Both the position numbers and the translations under genes were made by a program. DNA of 64,000 bases. Origin: Eutreptiella sp. 'Long Island Sound 2002' (Eukaryota; Euglenozoa; Euglenophyceae; Eutreptiales; Eutreptiaceae). Positions 41,038-51,799 of the stretch are shown one piece after another. The stretch lies in NCBI GenBank assembly GCA_964036045.1, contig OZ038395.1:4417753-4481752 (forward strand), written 5' to 3'. The notes under the pieces were generated by a model. It was not told the origin of the DNA. It saw nothing but the letters and a program-made list of their open reading frames with translations, and did no database searches. The first letter of the stretch is position 1. Every line of letters starts with the position of its first letter.

Positions 41038-41195
41038 ATGTGTGCATTTTCCCCCCTTTCTTGCACCAGCATGTGTGTGTCTGTAGTTGTATGTGGTGCG
41101 CGCGAGCTACGGCCTTGTCTATGCTACAGCAGGCGTAGGGACCGCATTGACCGCATTACCGGGACTTTTCTGTAGTTTAGACAAGGCGGGCGGGG
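41038..41195 (+). repeat. Dispersed repeat (GGCGTAGGGACCG family), copy 3
   Basis: Matches 29,395-29,580 across its length with scattered changes and a small internal duplication (GACCGCATTGACCGCATTACC). It ends TAGTTTAGACAAGG followed by a G-run. Confidence 0.6.
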
Positions 41196-42684
41196 GGGGG
41201 GGGTACATCGTTCGGAACGATGCCATGTGCCCCTCTGCCGGTGACAACAGAACAAGCCTGACCTGATTCTTCGGGAGTGAGACAAGGCGGGCACCGCACG
41301 CTTTTCGTTTTGTGATCCGCATCCTTCCTGGTGGCTGCCTGGCCGGCACCACAGACACCCATTTTGACCCACAAAAGGGCCCTTATACAGCCCTCCGTTT
41401 GCCCCGATGGGGAGGGGGGGGTCACCAGAGGCCGGGGGTGGAGGGGCTGAGGGGTTTTGCATGCCCCTTGGTGACGGGGCGGGCCGTGGCCTCTTCTGCG
41501 GTGGACCCCCTCCTCCCCCCGGGAGCACAGCACCCGCCTGTTTGGCCGGCAAAGCAACCCCCTCCTGCGTATGATGGGCCCCGCTCCGAGGGGTTGGTCA
41601 CATGGATGGTAGACGCATCTGATGAATCTGAGAGGCGGACAAAGGAAGGGATTGCCGCCCTGCTGCTGCTGCAGGGGGGGGGGCGGGCTCCCTTTAACAA
41701 CTGGAGCACCACTGGGGGGTGGGGGCAAATTTTCCTCCGCACCTTCGGCCGATCAAAAATTTTCTCTGGCACCGTTGGCGCCAATTCTTTTAAACTAAAA
41801 GTTTTCTTTGGCCTCTAAAACCTCAGCACCACCGGAGGGAGGGTCCAGCCCCCCCCCCCAAGACCCACCCACCCTTAAAAGGAGCCTGGGGGGGGGGGGG
41901 GGCTAGCCATTGCGACTGGTGCCAGGGATGCGGACGGAGGGTCATGACATCGACCAGCGGCCCCGCAATCCTGACCCCGCCCCTGTCCTCAGCCAGCCCC
42001 ATCAAAGCGACCAAGGCCACGGCTGCGCAGGTGCAGTCTGGTGTGGTCTACAAGACAGTAACCCCTCCCCCCCTGCCTGCGTCGGTGCAGTGCTACAAAG
42101 CAGGGGCACTGTGACGTGCTGCAGGCCCCCCATCCGCTCCCCGGGTGCCCTGCTGCTGCTGCTGCTGCCGTTCCCCGGCATGCCGTCCTGCCCCCGTTGC
42201 CGGGCATGCAACAATATGCGGGGGGGCATAAACGGCCTGGGGGGGGGGAAGGGGGATGAAGTCCAGGGGGACTGACCTTGTTGTTGAAGTGCCCAGCCAG
42301 GGCTACTGGGATGGACTGGCCCCCCGCAGGGGTCAGCTGTGGATTGGCTGAAAGCCTCGGTTCGTTGGCACTGTTTTCCTCAAGAGCCCAAAAGTGGTTT
42401 CGAAGGCCCCTGGGGCTTGTTCGCCACTTGAAGCGGTTGGAAGCAGTCGGGAGCCTGTTTGCGGGACTTTCAAAGGATGTTGCAATGGTGCGCGCCTCCG
42501 CCATTCAGTGGTGGAGCGGCATTGCCTCCCCGGCCTGCTCCCCTGCTCCTGCAGGCAATGCACACCTGGGTCACCCCTACACCATCCCACAGATGGCTGT
42601 GTTCCATGGCTCCAGCATGGGTATTGCCCTCACTGCCTGCTGCCACACGTCCAGTGCTGTAGGGCTTGAAAAATGGCTGTAAGT

Positions 42685-42745
42685 GTCTAAAGTGGGGACA
42701 TTCAGTCAATCAGTACCGACCATTGAGCCCCGTTCGGAGCCCAAT
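42685..42745 (+). pseudogene. Fragment of the zinc-finger element's first codons
   Basis: GGGGACATTCAGTCAATCAG and TACCGACCATTGAGCCCC match 11,380-11,420 (GGGGACATTCAGTCTATCAG, AACCGACCATTGATCCCC). Translated, VGTFSQSVPTIEP corresponds to AGTFSLSEPTIDP. Only this N-terminal piece is present. Confidence 0.6.
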
Positions 42746-43099
42746 TGCAGTTGGCCATTTGCTGTTCTGCTGTTGCTGTCCAAATAAATTGCGAATAAAC
42801 AAATAAAATCCGTGGCAGATGGCGGCCCGCAAACTGGCGGCGTTGGGTGGGCTACAGCCGAACGGCCGGCTGTCACTGGTATATGGCCAGAGTCCTGGTG
42901 CCTGCCAACGGTTGACTGAAAATCGAGCCCTGTCGCTGTGTCTGCGTTTATGGCTTGTGAGAGAACGTTGGTGCACCGGGTGCCCCCCAGGCATCTTTTT
43001 AGGCTGCAATGCCCCCGGCCAACATGAAACCAAGCGCAATCCAAGCTTTCCCCACCCTGAGGGCCCCAAGAAGGCAGGGGTTATGTCGCCACTGCGATT

Positions 43100-43372
43100 C
43101 CTCTCCGCTTTGTGGTTCCTTCGCGGGCTGTGGCTACTAGAGTTCCCTTCAGTGATGATGAGGTGTGGTAATTCATACTCCTCCTGCATCATATCCTTGT
43201 CCCACTCCGGCAAACCCAACACAACGGCGAGAGCTTTCATCAGGAACTCATCCTTCGGTAGCACCTCCCATCTAGAACAATCAGCATCCATGGCCTTGGC
43301 AAGTGTGGGCAACGGCTTCCCGGCATGTACTAGGGTATCGGGTTTGGTTTGGAATATCCAGCGCGCGGTCCA
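43100..43372 (-). CDS. Candidate minus-strand exon of unknown function
   Basis: After an acceptor-like GACTGCTGCAG on the minus strand, the frame reads LIWTARWIFQTKPDTLVHAG, then LPTLAKAMDADCSRWEVLPK and VVLGLPEWDKDMMQEEYELP. It looks like folded protein (mixed charge, regular hydrophobics, few prolines), unlike surrounding composition-driven frames. I see no matching neighbour exon and recognise no family. It could be a retroelement gag piece or a relic host exon. The lower boundary is a guess. Confidence 0.3.
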
Positions 43373-43772
43373 AATAAGCTGCAGCAGTCAGTGTGTACTC
43401 TGTTGTATTTTGCACTATGTTGCATTCCCATAGTGTTCACCAGGGTTTTGCTTAGTGTGTGACCTGCCCGACGGTGGGGGGGGGGGGTATGAGAGCAAAA
43501 AAAAGGTTTGTGTACCTAAACTGGGCCTGTCCATTGTGGCGCTCTACTCAAAAAAAAACAATTGGTTTTGGGTGGGCGGGTGGTTTGGCCTGGGTGGGTG
43601 GGTCCGCCAGATTGACCCCCCCTTGGCTAAGCAAAACCCTAGTATTGACCCACGCACACACACACACACACAGGTTCTAACTCCATGGATAAACGCAAAC
43701 ACGGGCATATGCACAGCCCCGCCCAAGTGCCGGGTCAAATATGCCGATTGCACTACAGCCACATATGGGTCT
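43373..43772. other. No gene; G-run and CA repeat
   Basis: G12 at about 43,477 and a (CA)n run at about 43,656-43,672. Nothing coding. Confidence 0.4.
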
Positions 43773-44460
43773 CCCTCGTTAATAGTACACAGGGCAAGGA
43801 GGTGTGGATGGCCAATCCCTCTTGCCACTGGGGGGCTTCAAGTGTGTGGGGAGGGCGGCGTGCCCACTGTTCGCGCGCCTGGACGCCATGTGGTTCCAAA
43901 TGCGCCAGCTGGAGGCGCACTGCCGAGCGCTATGGACGCGGCGCCTGGCGCGGCCGGGAGTGGGGTGGTAGGATGTGTTCCTAATGGATTACTTCCCCCC
44001 GGCAGGGCCAGGGGAACAGTACCTGCGGCCCATTCAACGCTTGCCGCGCCGGCGGGTGTAGCGCGACCGGCAAGTGGCAGGAAGCGGGGGCGTGGGCCGC
44101 GTGGCACCGCCACCGCGGGTGGCCTTGTGAGCGCGACACCGAGCCCCGCCCTGTGCCGCCAGCGTGCAGCGGGGTGCCGAGCACTGCTGCCAGCGGGCAC
44201 ACGAAGGTCACCGCATGGACGCGGCGCAAGCGCTGCGGGCGTGGCTGCAGCCCGCACACCCGGCCGGGGCCGGCTCCATGGCGTCGTCCCAGGCCGCGCA
44301 GGGTTCGCCAAGCGCGCGCAAATGCCCCCGCTTGCGATCTCCCTCACCAGTGCGCGCGCCGCCCGGAGGAGCCCTCAGCCCCCCCCCCCCCCCCAAGTGT
44401 CTCAAGGGGGGGGGGGGCACAGCCAGGACATTAAAAGCCATCAACCCTCGTTAATAGTAC
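43773..44460 (+). mobile_element. Insert flanked by a 16-bp direct repeat, carrying a decayed LINE protein piece
   Basis: CCCTCGTTAATAGTAC occurs at 43,773-43,788 and again at 44,445-44,460. Between them, a frame from about 43,840 (LDAMWFQMRQLEAHCRALW to SPSARKCPRLRSPSPV) is cut by TAG, TAG and TGA but not shifted. It ends in adjacent C14 and G12 runs. The flanking repeat has the size of a LINE target-site duplication, so this is probably a truncated insertion into older LINE sequence. Confidence 0.6.
43797..43935 (+). repeat. Direct repeat shared with 46,489-46,622
   Basis: About 135 bp, with GGGGGGCTTCAAGTGTGTGGGGAG and GACGCCATGTGGTTCCAAA shared. In one frame both read FKCVGRAACPLF and then MWFQ-RQLEAHCRAL. 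It marks the same LINE family at both ends of the 43.8-46.7 kb block. Confidence 0.8.
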
Positions 44461-46675
44461 GGCTGCGGATCGCCCGCGAGTTGGGCATGGACGACGGGGT
44501 GCTGCGCGCCTTGGCAGCCATGTATCGGCAGCTCCAGCGGGCGTTCCGCCTGGCCGGGGCGCTAGGGGCGTGGTGGCAAGCCACCAACGGCATCCTGCAG
44601 GGCTGCCCGCTCAGCGTTATTTTGATCAATCTCCTCACCACAGCACAGTGTGGAAGATGGAGATTGACACCATGAGGCGCCACGTCGTGACGACCGCCAC
44701 GCTCCCGCCGCTGCTCAAACAGCCCCGGACAGTGCCAGGGCCACCGCTACCCCCACCGTGCCTGCGGGCGCAGGGCCCGGGACGCGAGGACGTGTGCCCC
44801 CTGGGGTATGCGGACGACACCCAGGCCATCACGCTCCAGCCCCGGCCCGGAGAACAAGGGATCCCCGCCTCGCAAGCAGTCGTGGACCGCACGGCCGTTT
44901 GGCTAGCGGACACCGGACAAAATGCCAACGCCGCGAAGTCCAGCTCCTGGCGGATGAGCTACCAGCTAGCGCATCCGGTCACCTTGCACGGAGTGCCGAT
45001 CCCGTTGGCACGGGAGTTCAAGCAGCTCGGGGTGGGGGTACGCCTAGACCCAGAAAGAGGCACCGGACCGGTGCTCCAGCAGCGATTCGCGCGCAGGGCC
45101 GCCATTTTGCGGGGAGTGGGATGCTTGCCGACGTTACGCATGCGGGAAGTGGCCATAGGGACGCTAGCCTTCGCCAAGGCAATGTACGGAGTGGAGCTAG
45201 CGGACGTTGGCTCCCGGGATGCGGCGGGGCTAGAGCTGGCCGCAGTCCGCGCTCTATGGGGACCCACGCGCACCTCACGGGCGAAGGAGGTGTTATGGGC
45301 CGTCTTCGTGCCGGGGCACCGGGTCTCACCAGCGTGGCGCCTCTAGTATTCGAGAGTACTGTGGCCAGCCAGCCAGGCACGCACGCCCGGAGCCAGGCAG
45401 GTGCTGGTCCAGGCAATATTGGAGAAACCGGTCGCCCGCCGGACACAGGACCAGTGGGTAGGGCGTTGCAGTCGGTCCGGCAGCTACGATGGGAGGCCGT
45501 GCACGGTTGGTGGGTGTGGGGCGTACCGGGGTAGCGCGAACAGCTGCACCTGGTCCTAGGGGACTGGGGCGAGGTATGCCACCGGGTGCAGCAGTCGCAG
45601 CGTTACACCGCTTTGGCGGCACTGGAACGGCGCCGACCAGCCACCTTTGGGGGGCTAGGGGCGGAGGTATGCAAGCCCGCCTGCACCCAAGTCATGACAG
45701 TGGCCAGCTCGGAGACGGGGCGCTCGCTGCTGCGAGCACTACAAGCCGGGGCAACATGGACCGGGGCGCGAGTCCGGAAGCATCAAATTCCGGATTGAGC
45801 AGCATGCCCCTACTGCAGGGGCCCCCAGGAGACGGTGGTCCATCTCCTATGGGATTGCCCGCAGTGGCATACAAAGCGGGCCGCCTGGCACCCGCTGGTG
45901 CGGGCCGAGGCGGCACATTTGCCGGCACTAGCCCACCCGTCAGCGTGCCCGGTGTGCTTGCGCGCAACGGGCCTGTTGCCGGCGGCATTGGTCCGACCGG
46001 AGGAGGTGGATTACGCGAGGCGGCTCATGTACCACATATATGGCATGTATTTGGCGGTGCTTTCGGCAGGCATGGGAGCGGAAGTTGCGGCACGTCGAGA
46101 CGCGGGCACGGGCCCCTTGGTCTTTGCGATCGCGCGCCGACGCCCTCCCGATGCGCGCCGGGGCTATCCATGGGGACAACTGGGCGCGAGCCCACATCCC
46201 CCGGCGCCACTGGCTTTGCGCGCCAGCCCGCCGCCGGGGTGGTCGTGGGAGGCGTCTTTCGCGACGGCGCTCCTGCAGTGGGCTAGCCAGCTAGCCAGGG
46301 CAGGTCCACGCGAGGTACGTGGAGCTAGCCCTGGACTCCAAGGCCCACGCGGAGCGGGCACTCCGGGCCCCCACCGACCAGCGGCTGCGGGGGGTCACGT
46401 TGCCGCTACGCACCAGGGGCCAAGTGTTGAAACTGGCCCTGGCTGCACTGCAGCTGCATTTGCAAGCACGGGACCTATTGCGCGGCCAGGAGGTATGGAT
46501 GGCCAAATCCTTCTTGCCGCTGGGGGGCTTCAAGTGTGTGGGGAGAGCGGCGTGCCCACTGTTCGCGCCTGGACGCCATGTGGTTCCAAACGCGCCAGTT
46601 GGAGGCGCACTGCCGCGCGTTGCCATACGCAGGATACCTGGGAGGTGTGTCTGAAGAGAGGACAATAAAAGATTT
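44446..46675 (+). pseudogene. Decayed non-LTR retrotransposon RT with C-terminal zinc knuckle
   Basis: Contains ARELGMDDGVLRALAAMYRQ, RT motif B (NGILQGCPLSVILI), motif C (YADDTQAI near 44,808), a long thumb/connection region (FKQLGVGVRLD, FAKAMYGVELADV, RALWGPTRTSRAKEVL, PGHRVSP) and, after a frameshift near 45,460, a CCHC-type knuckle (CPYCRGPQETVVHLLWDCP near 45,803) typical of LINE C-termini. The fingers and motif A are missing. In-frame stops are 45,344 TAG, 45,532 TAG and 45,796 TGA. The clade differs from the intact LINE. An AATAAA at 46,664 follows. Confidence 0.75.
46489..46622 (+). repeat. Direct repeat shared with 43,797-43,935
   Basis: Second copy of the repeat described above. 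Here it is followed by CCATACGCAGGATACCTGGG and a short frame end (SEERTIKDFVKLF), which may be the real C-terminus of this LINE. Confidence 0.8.
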
Positions 46676-46966
46676 TGTAAAACTGTTTTGAGAATGTTTT
46701 TGATGCATGGAGCGCTAGAGGGAAGACATTGAAAATGTTTGTAAACCCCAGGGGTGTTTCTGAAAAGTAAACCATACAAAGATCAAAAACATGCTGTACA
46801 ATCTGTACATGAGGGCGAGCAGGGACCAATGCTGTAACAACCAATGGCCGATAGTGTACAATGCCGGCAAACACTAGGTTTTTTGGTCCCTGACGAATTT
46901 TTTCCTATGGGGAACAATTGGGTCTTGGGGTCCAACGACCCCCGGAAGAAATAGGTCGGGCGGCAT

Positions 46967-47369
46967 TGTTAAAATTTCCCTTGGCTCTTTTCAATAGCAA
47001 ACAATGCAGTGAATTCCAGGAATGATCTCTCACTTGAGTAGTGACAATTCAATGTGTCAACAAAACACCAACCTAAAAGGTTGCAAGAAGAATGGTACAA
47101 AAGCCTTTTTGAACCTTATAAATTGATCTAAAAACATTTGTAAATCATGCAAAAGCTCATTTTCTATCAATGTCATAGATTAGGAACATCCCATGCTGAA
47201 ATGGATTTATCGCTTTTAGGAAATTGCATGGATGGCATCCGGGAATCGAACCTAGGATTTTGCAATGCAAATCCCATGTTCCGCCAATTATGATAACACA
47301 TCCGGCTGATAAATTTTCATCTCAATTAATTATAGATCAACAGACAATATCGTCTGAACTCAGAAAACA
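46967..47369 (-). repeat. 3' LTR (403 bp)
   Basis: In + orientation it begins TGTTAAAATTTCCC and ends CTCAGAAAACA, so both strands start TG and end CA. It differs from the other LTR only at 47,129 region (GATCTAAA here, GATATAAA there). It contains a tRNA-like segment with a B box. Confidence 0.93.
47219..47296 (-). other. tRNA-like sequence within the 3' LTR
   Basis: On the element's sense strand a 75-nt stretch starts GGATGTG, has a B box GGTTCGATTCC and ends GGATGCCATCCA. The outer five bases of the acceptor stem pair (GGATG/CATCC). The anticodon region forms a strong but non-standard hairpin (TTTGC-ATT-GCAAA). Length and layout match a tRNA, but the arms are imperfect. The same segment lies in the 5' LTR. 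Confidence 0.5.
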
Positions 47370-47393
47370 TCCGTCTTTTCTTTTTCTGCCCCA
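47370..47393 (-). promoter_or_regulatory. Polypurine tract
   Basis: On the minus strand GGGGCAGAAAAAGAAAAGAC then GGA directly precedes the TG of the 3' LTR. This purine-rich RNA resists RNase H and primes plus-strand DNA synthesis in LTR retrotransposons. Confidence 0.8.
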
Positions 47394-47459
47394 GCAGAAC
47401 AATGTCCAGATCCACAGCGATCATACATGAAAGATCGATCGGCGATTACGACAAAGTCC

Positions 47460-50400
47460 TTACCAAGTCTGAATAACGACATTGAGCGTTAAGAACAGGT
47501 CATCCAAGCAGGCTGAACAAGCAAGGGTTTCCCCAGCAAAGGTGGACTTTACGACTCTGCGCAGGGTACGGCTTTTCCAGTTGATCAGACAGAAGCGCTC
47601 TTTCTTGTCTTCACCGACACTTGCGATAGTCCACAGCCAGCCACCAACAGTTTTCCCTTCTTCCCCATTGCCCCATGACGAGTCATGGTATCCAATAAGA
47701 CGAACAGGTCCACTCAACTTGGGAAATCTGATGAATAGCGATCTCTTCCTCATGTGCTGCAAGGTCTTGTTCGCTTGAAGCGCATCCGAGACTGTAGGTT
47801 TGCTTGATCGTTGTGAGAGACGGCACACGCTATAAGAGAAGTAAGGTCTCATTTGCCCGGTACACCAGGACAAAGCTCCAATCAAGCCGCGGTACAAAGT
47901 GGTCTCTTTCGCGTTCAATAGTCTTCCACGATCTGTAGACTCTTCCAGAGATATCTCCGCGATCTCATCAATGTACTTCTGTTGGTCCAACATTATCTCG
48001 ATCAGATTGCCGTCATCATCACGTTTGCATTCCAAATGCACTCCACAAAACACATACTCCTCTCTTTTCTCAGACCCAACAGAGAAGACACCGTGCAACG
48101 CCTCCAGAACGGATGAGATGAGAGAGTCAGTCCCAACGATGGAGATATCGTCAACGTGAACGGCTGCCCATCCACAAAGATTCTCATGAACCCGAAAAAG
48201 GTATATTGCGAGGTCAAACGGCACCACAATCGCACCAATAGACAGCATAGCCTTGTGCAGCGCCTAGTACCACTGCAGTGGAGCGTCCACAAGCCCGTAC
48301 ACCGCCTTCCGCAGCTTTAACCACTGCCCCGGTGCATGCAACTCCTGTGCTGGCCGTACATACACCTCACGCTGCAGGGCGCCTCCTTGTAAAAAGGCAG
48401 TGGAAATGTCCACAGCGATGGGAGCCCATCCTCGATAAGAAGCCACCGTGAGCAACACACGCCACGACGACTTGGAACACGTGGGAGAAAAGGTATCCAG
48501 GTCCCGCAAACCCGCCTCCTTAAAACCCCGCACAACCAACCGCGCCTTCGGCTTCGAGGAACCATCGTCCTCTACGTTGTCAACGAGAACCCACCGACAC
48601 GATATCGCCTTCTGCCCATTGTCTGGTACCAGGTCATACACATGACAAGCAACCCAGGATGCCAACTCCTTTTGCTTCGCCACGACAAAATCCAGCGATT
48701 GTGCCCTTTCAGGTGTCACCTCTCTCATGCCACGACATGCACAGCGATGCGCCACATAGCAATATGAAAGGAAGACCTCACCCGAGACAGCAGGAGGTAT
48801 CACAGATGTGTAACATTGCCAGACCAACTCAGGAAGACTAGGTCCCAACCTCGTAAGCACGGACATCGCAGCCTTGGCCCGCGAATGTGTCACCACAGGT
48901 TCCCTGTTGTCCCTCAACCGTCTCAGCTCAGCAACCTCCTCCGCGCTCAGCTCATTTCCCGCCTCGTCAACGAGCAACTCTTCCAAATCCTGTTGCGCTG
49001 CATCAAACACTGCCACAGGCGCAACCCCGGGATCAACGTCAGGAGAGCCAAGCACCGCCGAAGCAGGTCTGCAGTGTAACAAAGGTACGCGCCTCACACT
49101 CCCGCCGTGGCGTAACACGACAAAGTCACCGTCAGCACCAATGACCACAGCCGGCCCATGCCAAGAATCCTTGCCCTTCTCAAGTGATTCAAAGTAAAAA
49201 ACCGTATTGCCAGTCACAAGCTCAACCTTACGGTTAGTAGACGGCCGACTACGCTTCGCCAGCGAAACCTTCACACGAACATCCGCTGCATGAAATTTTT
49301 CCCGTGCACGATACATAGCATCCAAGAACTTCACCATGTAGTGGCCCACATGATCAGAAGGCACAGGTGTTTCGGCCAGAGCAAGTAACTTCGCAGCCAC
49401 AAAATCAGGCCAGCGTGAAGACACCCCATACACCAATTGCTGAGGTGAAAAACCTCGATCCGGCATAGGATGATAGTTCAACGACATGCATGCCACATCA
49501 CACGCATCTTGCAATGACAGAGTGTCATCCGCCTCCAGAAGTAACTCCAGGGTATGTCTCAGTTGATAATGGTGCCTCTCCACACCTCCCAAAGACCAAT
49601 GTGAACCACCCGGCGCACAGTGCAGCGTAATGCCATAAAGCTCAGCGAACATCCTGATGAGCTCATTGTCAAACTCCTTCCCCAAATCAGTGTACAACAG
49701 CACCAGAGAACCATAGTACTTGACCCACAGATGCAACAACGAATGACACACGTGTGTGGCGGACTTGTCACGAAGAACAGAACAATGTCGGAGGCGAGTG
49801 AACAAACAGATGATGTGCAAAACAGGCTGTCCCCGAAGATACCAGAGATGCGCACCCGTCTCGTAATTGAAATGCGGTTCCTTGGGCATGGCCACCAAAG
49901 GACGCCTTGGTGCCTTCTTCCGCTTTTCACACGATTCACATACCAATCCCCGTGTTACAGACAGAAGAAGAGAGGCATCTCGATCCGGATACGCCAGAGC
50001 CAACTGTTCAACCAGATGAGGAAACGCTGCATGCCCGAGCTTGGTATGTAAGGCCAGCAATTCCTTGCGCGCCAGCCGTTCATCGCCCCAAGACTCAGCA
50101 TCGAACATCGAATACGAGTGTCCAACCGGCAGGGAAGCTAGTCACAACGACGCACGATGCGATGAATCCCAAAGAGGTAACACCAGATGTCCGGACGAAG
50201 AGACATCACAACGAATCGCAAAATCGCCAGCACCCAAGTTTACAGTAACCGTGTTGTTCGCCGCGTCAATCCTCATGCGCATTCTCGCCATAGATCGCCG
50301 GCCAATCAACAGAGGTGTTTCCCCAGAAACCACGTGCGTACGTAAGAACTGCACGCGACCACCAATCTGTACTGGTAAGTCGACTCTGTAGAGCGCTGAC

Positions 50401-50655
50401 CCCACCGTCCCCAAACACAAACCACGCATTGGTGTCACTCCGACGAACATCAGAGCCATCTGGTCCAAGCTTGCGCAGATAGTGATCGAGCCAAAATTCC
50501 CCACACATCGTGTCGGTACACCCAAGATCAATGATCCCACGACCCAAAGATTCGGAGCAAAGCTTGTGAAGTGGAGAAGACAATGAACCAGACTGCACCA
50601 TCAAACACACACCACGGTTGTGAAACAAATCAGCAGTGGTGTCATGACCAACCAC
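47460..50655 (-). pseudogene. Copia pol: protease, integrase, reverse transcriptase, partial RNase H
   Basis: Protease: IIDLGCTDTMCG, with Leu where Thr or Ser is usual; the frame shifts just after (near 50,390) and continues VQIGGRVQFLRTHVVSGETP. Integrase: zinc site LHTKLGH...CESCEKRK, then TDLGKEFDN and GGVERHHYQLRH supply the later acidic residues. The first catalytic Asp is not where expected (GAHLWYLRGQ). RT: RWVLVDNVEDDG, VDISTAFLQGG (motif A), HVDDISIVGT (motif C). RNase H: GYHDSSWGN and STFAGETLA, then a TAA, so the last third is missing. Stops at 50,142 TGA and 48,264 TAG are in frame. The WKSRTLRRVVKSTFAGE block recalls copia lineages of algae and protists (from memory, unchecked). 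Confidence 0.88.
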
Positions 50656-51780
50656 CTAGAAAACCTCACGCATGCCAGCCCCATCAGACTTGCTCTCAGC
50701 GGTTGGCACCGCACGCGAAGACCCTTCCTCTTCCGTCGACGCCTCTTGTGCCATCAGGGTCGAAGCTGACGTCATCTTCTCAGGACAATCACGTTGAACA
50801 TGCCCACGCTTCCCGCACTTCCAGCAGGTAACCCGGGACCCACTCTGCGCGTTAACCTTATTTCCGGTTGGTGTTTTGTTGTTCCCCCGCCGCTGCGCCT
50901 GAGCCCCAAACATGCAATCGATTGGTCTCGACGTCGACGCGCCTGGTAAAAGCTGTCCAATAGCAACCAGCACCTGCGAGAAAACCAACGACCGACCTGT
51001 GCTCGCGACTACCATCGCCCGCTGATCCGCATTCAGGTTGGAGTTCAGCAATGCCAGTGTCCCCGAGAATCGCTCATCCAGGACAATGCCAGAATTCGCA
51101 AGACGATAGACCAGCATATCCAGCCGATTAATTCAGGTAAGCATGTCACTGTCACCTCGCTTACACTCCAGCAGTCCAACAACCGCCTGAAGTATATTGT
51201 CTGCCGTATCTCCACCGTACGCCCACTCTAGTATCCCAAGTAGTCCTTGAAAGCCTTGATCAGTACGAAGCGCATCCAGTGGCATCTTCGCAGCGACAAC
51301 GCGCGCCGCACGCCCTCGTAGCTTCGTAAAAACCTGAACATTGCGTGTCGACACTGCGACCGCACTCTCTGCATGCCACGCGACGACCTGTACGCGCCAC
51401 GCGTGAAACTCGTGTAAACCAAGCTTGCTGTCCACTGCCTCGTCTTCAGAACCAAACGTCGGACAGTCGAGTCGCGAAGGAGATCGAGAAGACATCGGAG
51501 TGGGTAACGTATTCAAGCGATGCAGTAAGTGGACGTTGTCTTGTTGAACTCGTTGCTGCTCAGCCTGCAGAGAAAGCACCTGTGCGTCGAATGCTTGCTT
51601 CATGTCATGTAGAACTTGATTTTGCCGAAACAAGTGTCTTTGCAATGTGCCCATAGACGTGTTCAAATCAACCGGCGCAATGCCAGTCACACCATCAGGA
51701 GGATACAACACAGTGTGGCCAGAAGGTCCTGCCCCGGGAGTATAAGTAGGATCCAGATCATCCAAGGTAAGTCCAGCCAT
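50656..51780 (-). pseudogene. Copia gag with zinc knuckle
   Basis: Starts MAGLTLDDLD, 20 nt inside the 5' LTR. A coiled-coil-like segment (LQAEQQRVQQDNVHLLHRLN) and a capsid-like region follow, then a CCHC knuckle CWKCGKRGHVQRDC near 50,800. One in-frame TGA at 51,133 splits capsid from knuckle. The frame ends TAG at 50,656, after which the protease continues in the same frame, so gag and pol were one reading frame or were joined by stop readthrough. Confidence 0.85.
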
Positions 51781-51786
51781 GGAATA

Positions 51787-51798
51787 GTGATGCTACCA
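51787..51798 (-). promoter_or_regulatory. Primer-binding site, initiator-Met tRNA type
   Basis: One base inside the 5' LTR the minus strand reads TGGTAGCATCAC. TGGTAGC is complementary to a tRNA 3' end (GCTACCA) of the kind used by yeast Ty1, whose primer is initiator tRNA-Met. Confidence 0.75.
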
Positions 51799-51799
51799 A

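Larger units (their letters stand above)
39111..42684. other. 3.6 kb of dispersed repeats without genes
   Basis: Holds a TTCCCCATGATT-type stretch (39,375-39,470), a 100-bp repeat shared with 57.2 kb (39,490-39,590), CGCGCTGTGCG motifs (39,797 and 40,078), an inverted 25-bp end of the 199-bp repeat (40,728-40,757) and two copies of the AGCTACG/GGCGTAGG family. Between 41,400 and 41,900 there is a G/C-rich block resembling 15,640-15,860 (GGAGCACCACTGGGGG, TCGGCACC). No domain is visible in the open frames. Confidence 0.45.

Noticed and set aside
991..51135. A variant genetic code with TAG and TGA as sense codons
   Set aside because: Rpt4 ends with TAG exactly where the family ends, and the intact LINE ORFs use TAG or TGA as terminators. 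Reassignment is therefore unlikely; C-to-T decay is simpler.
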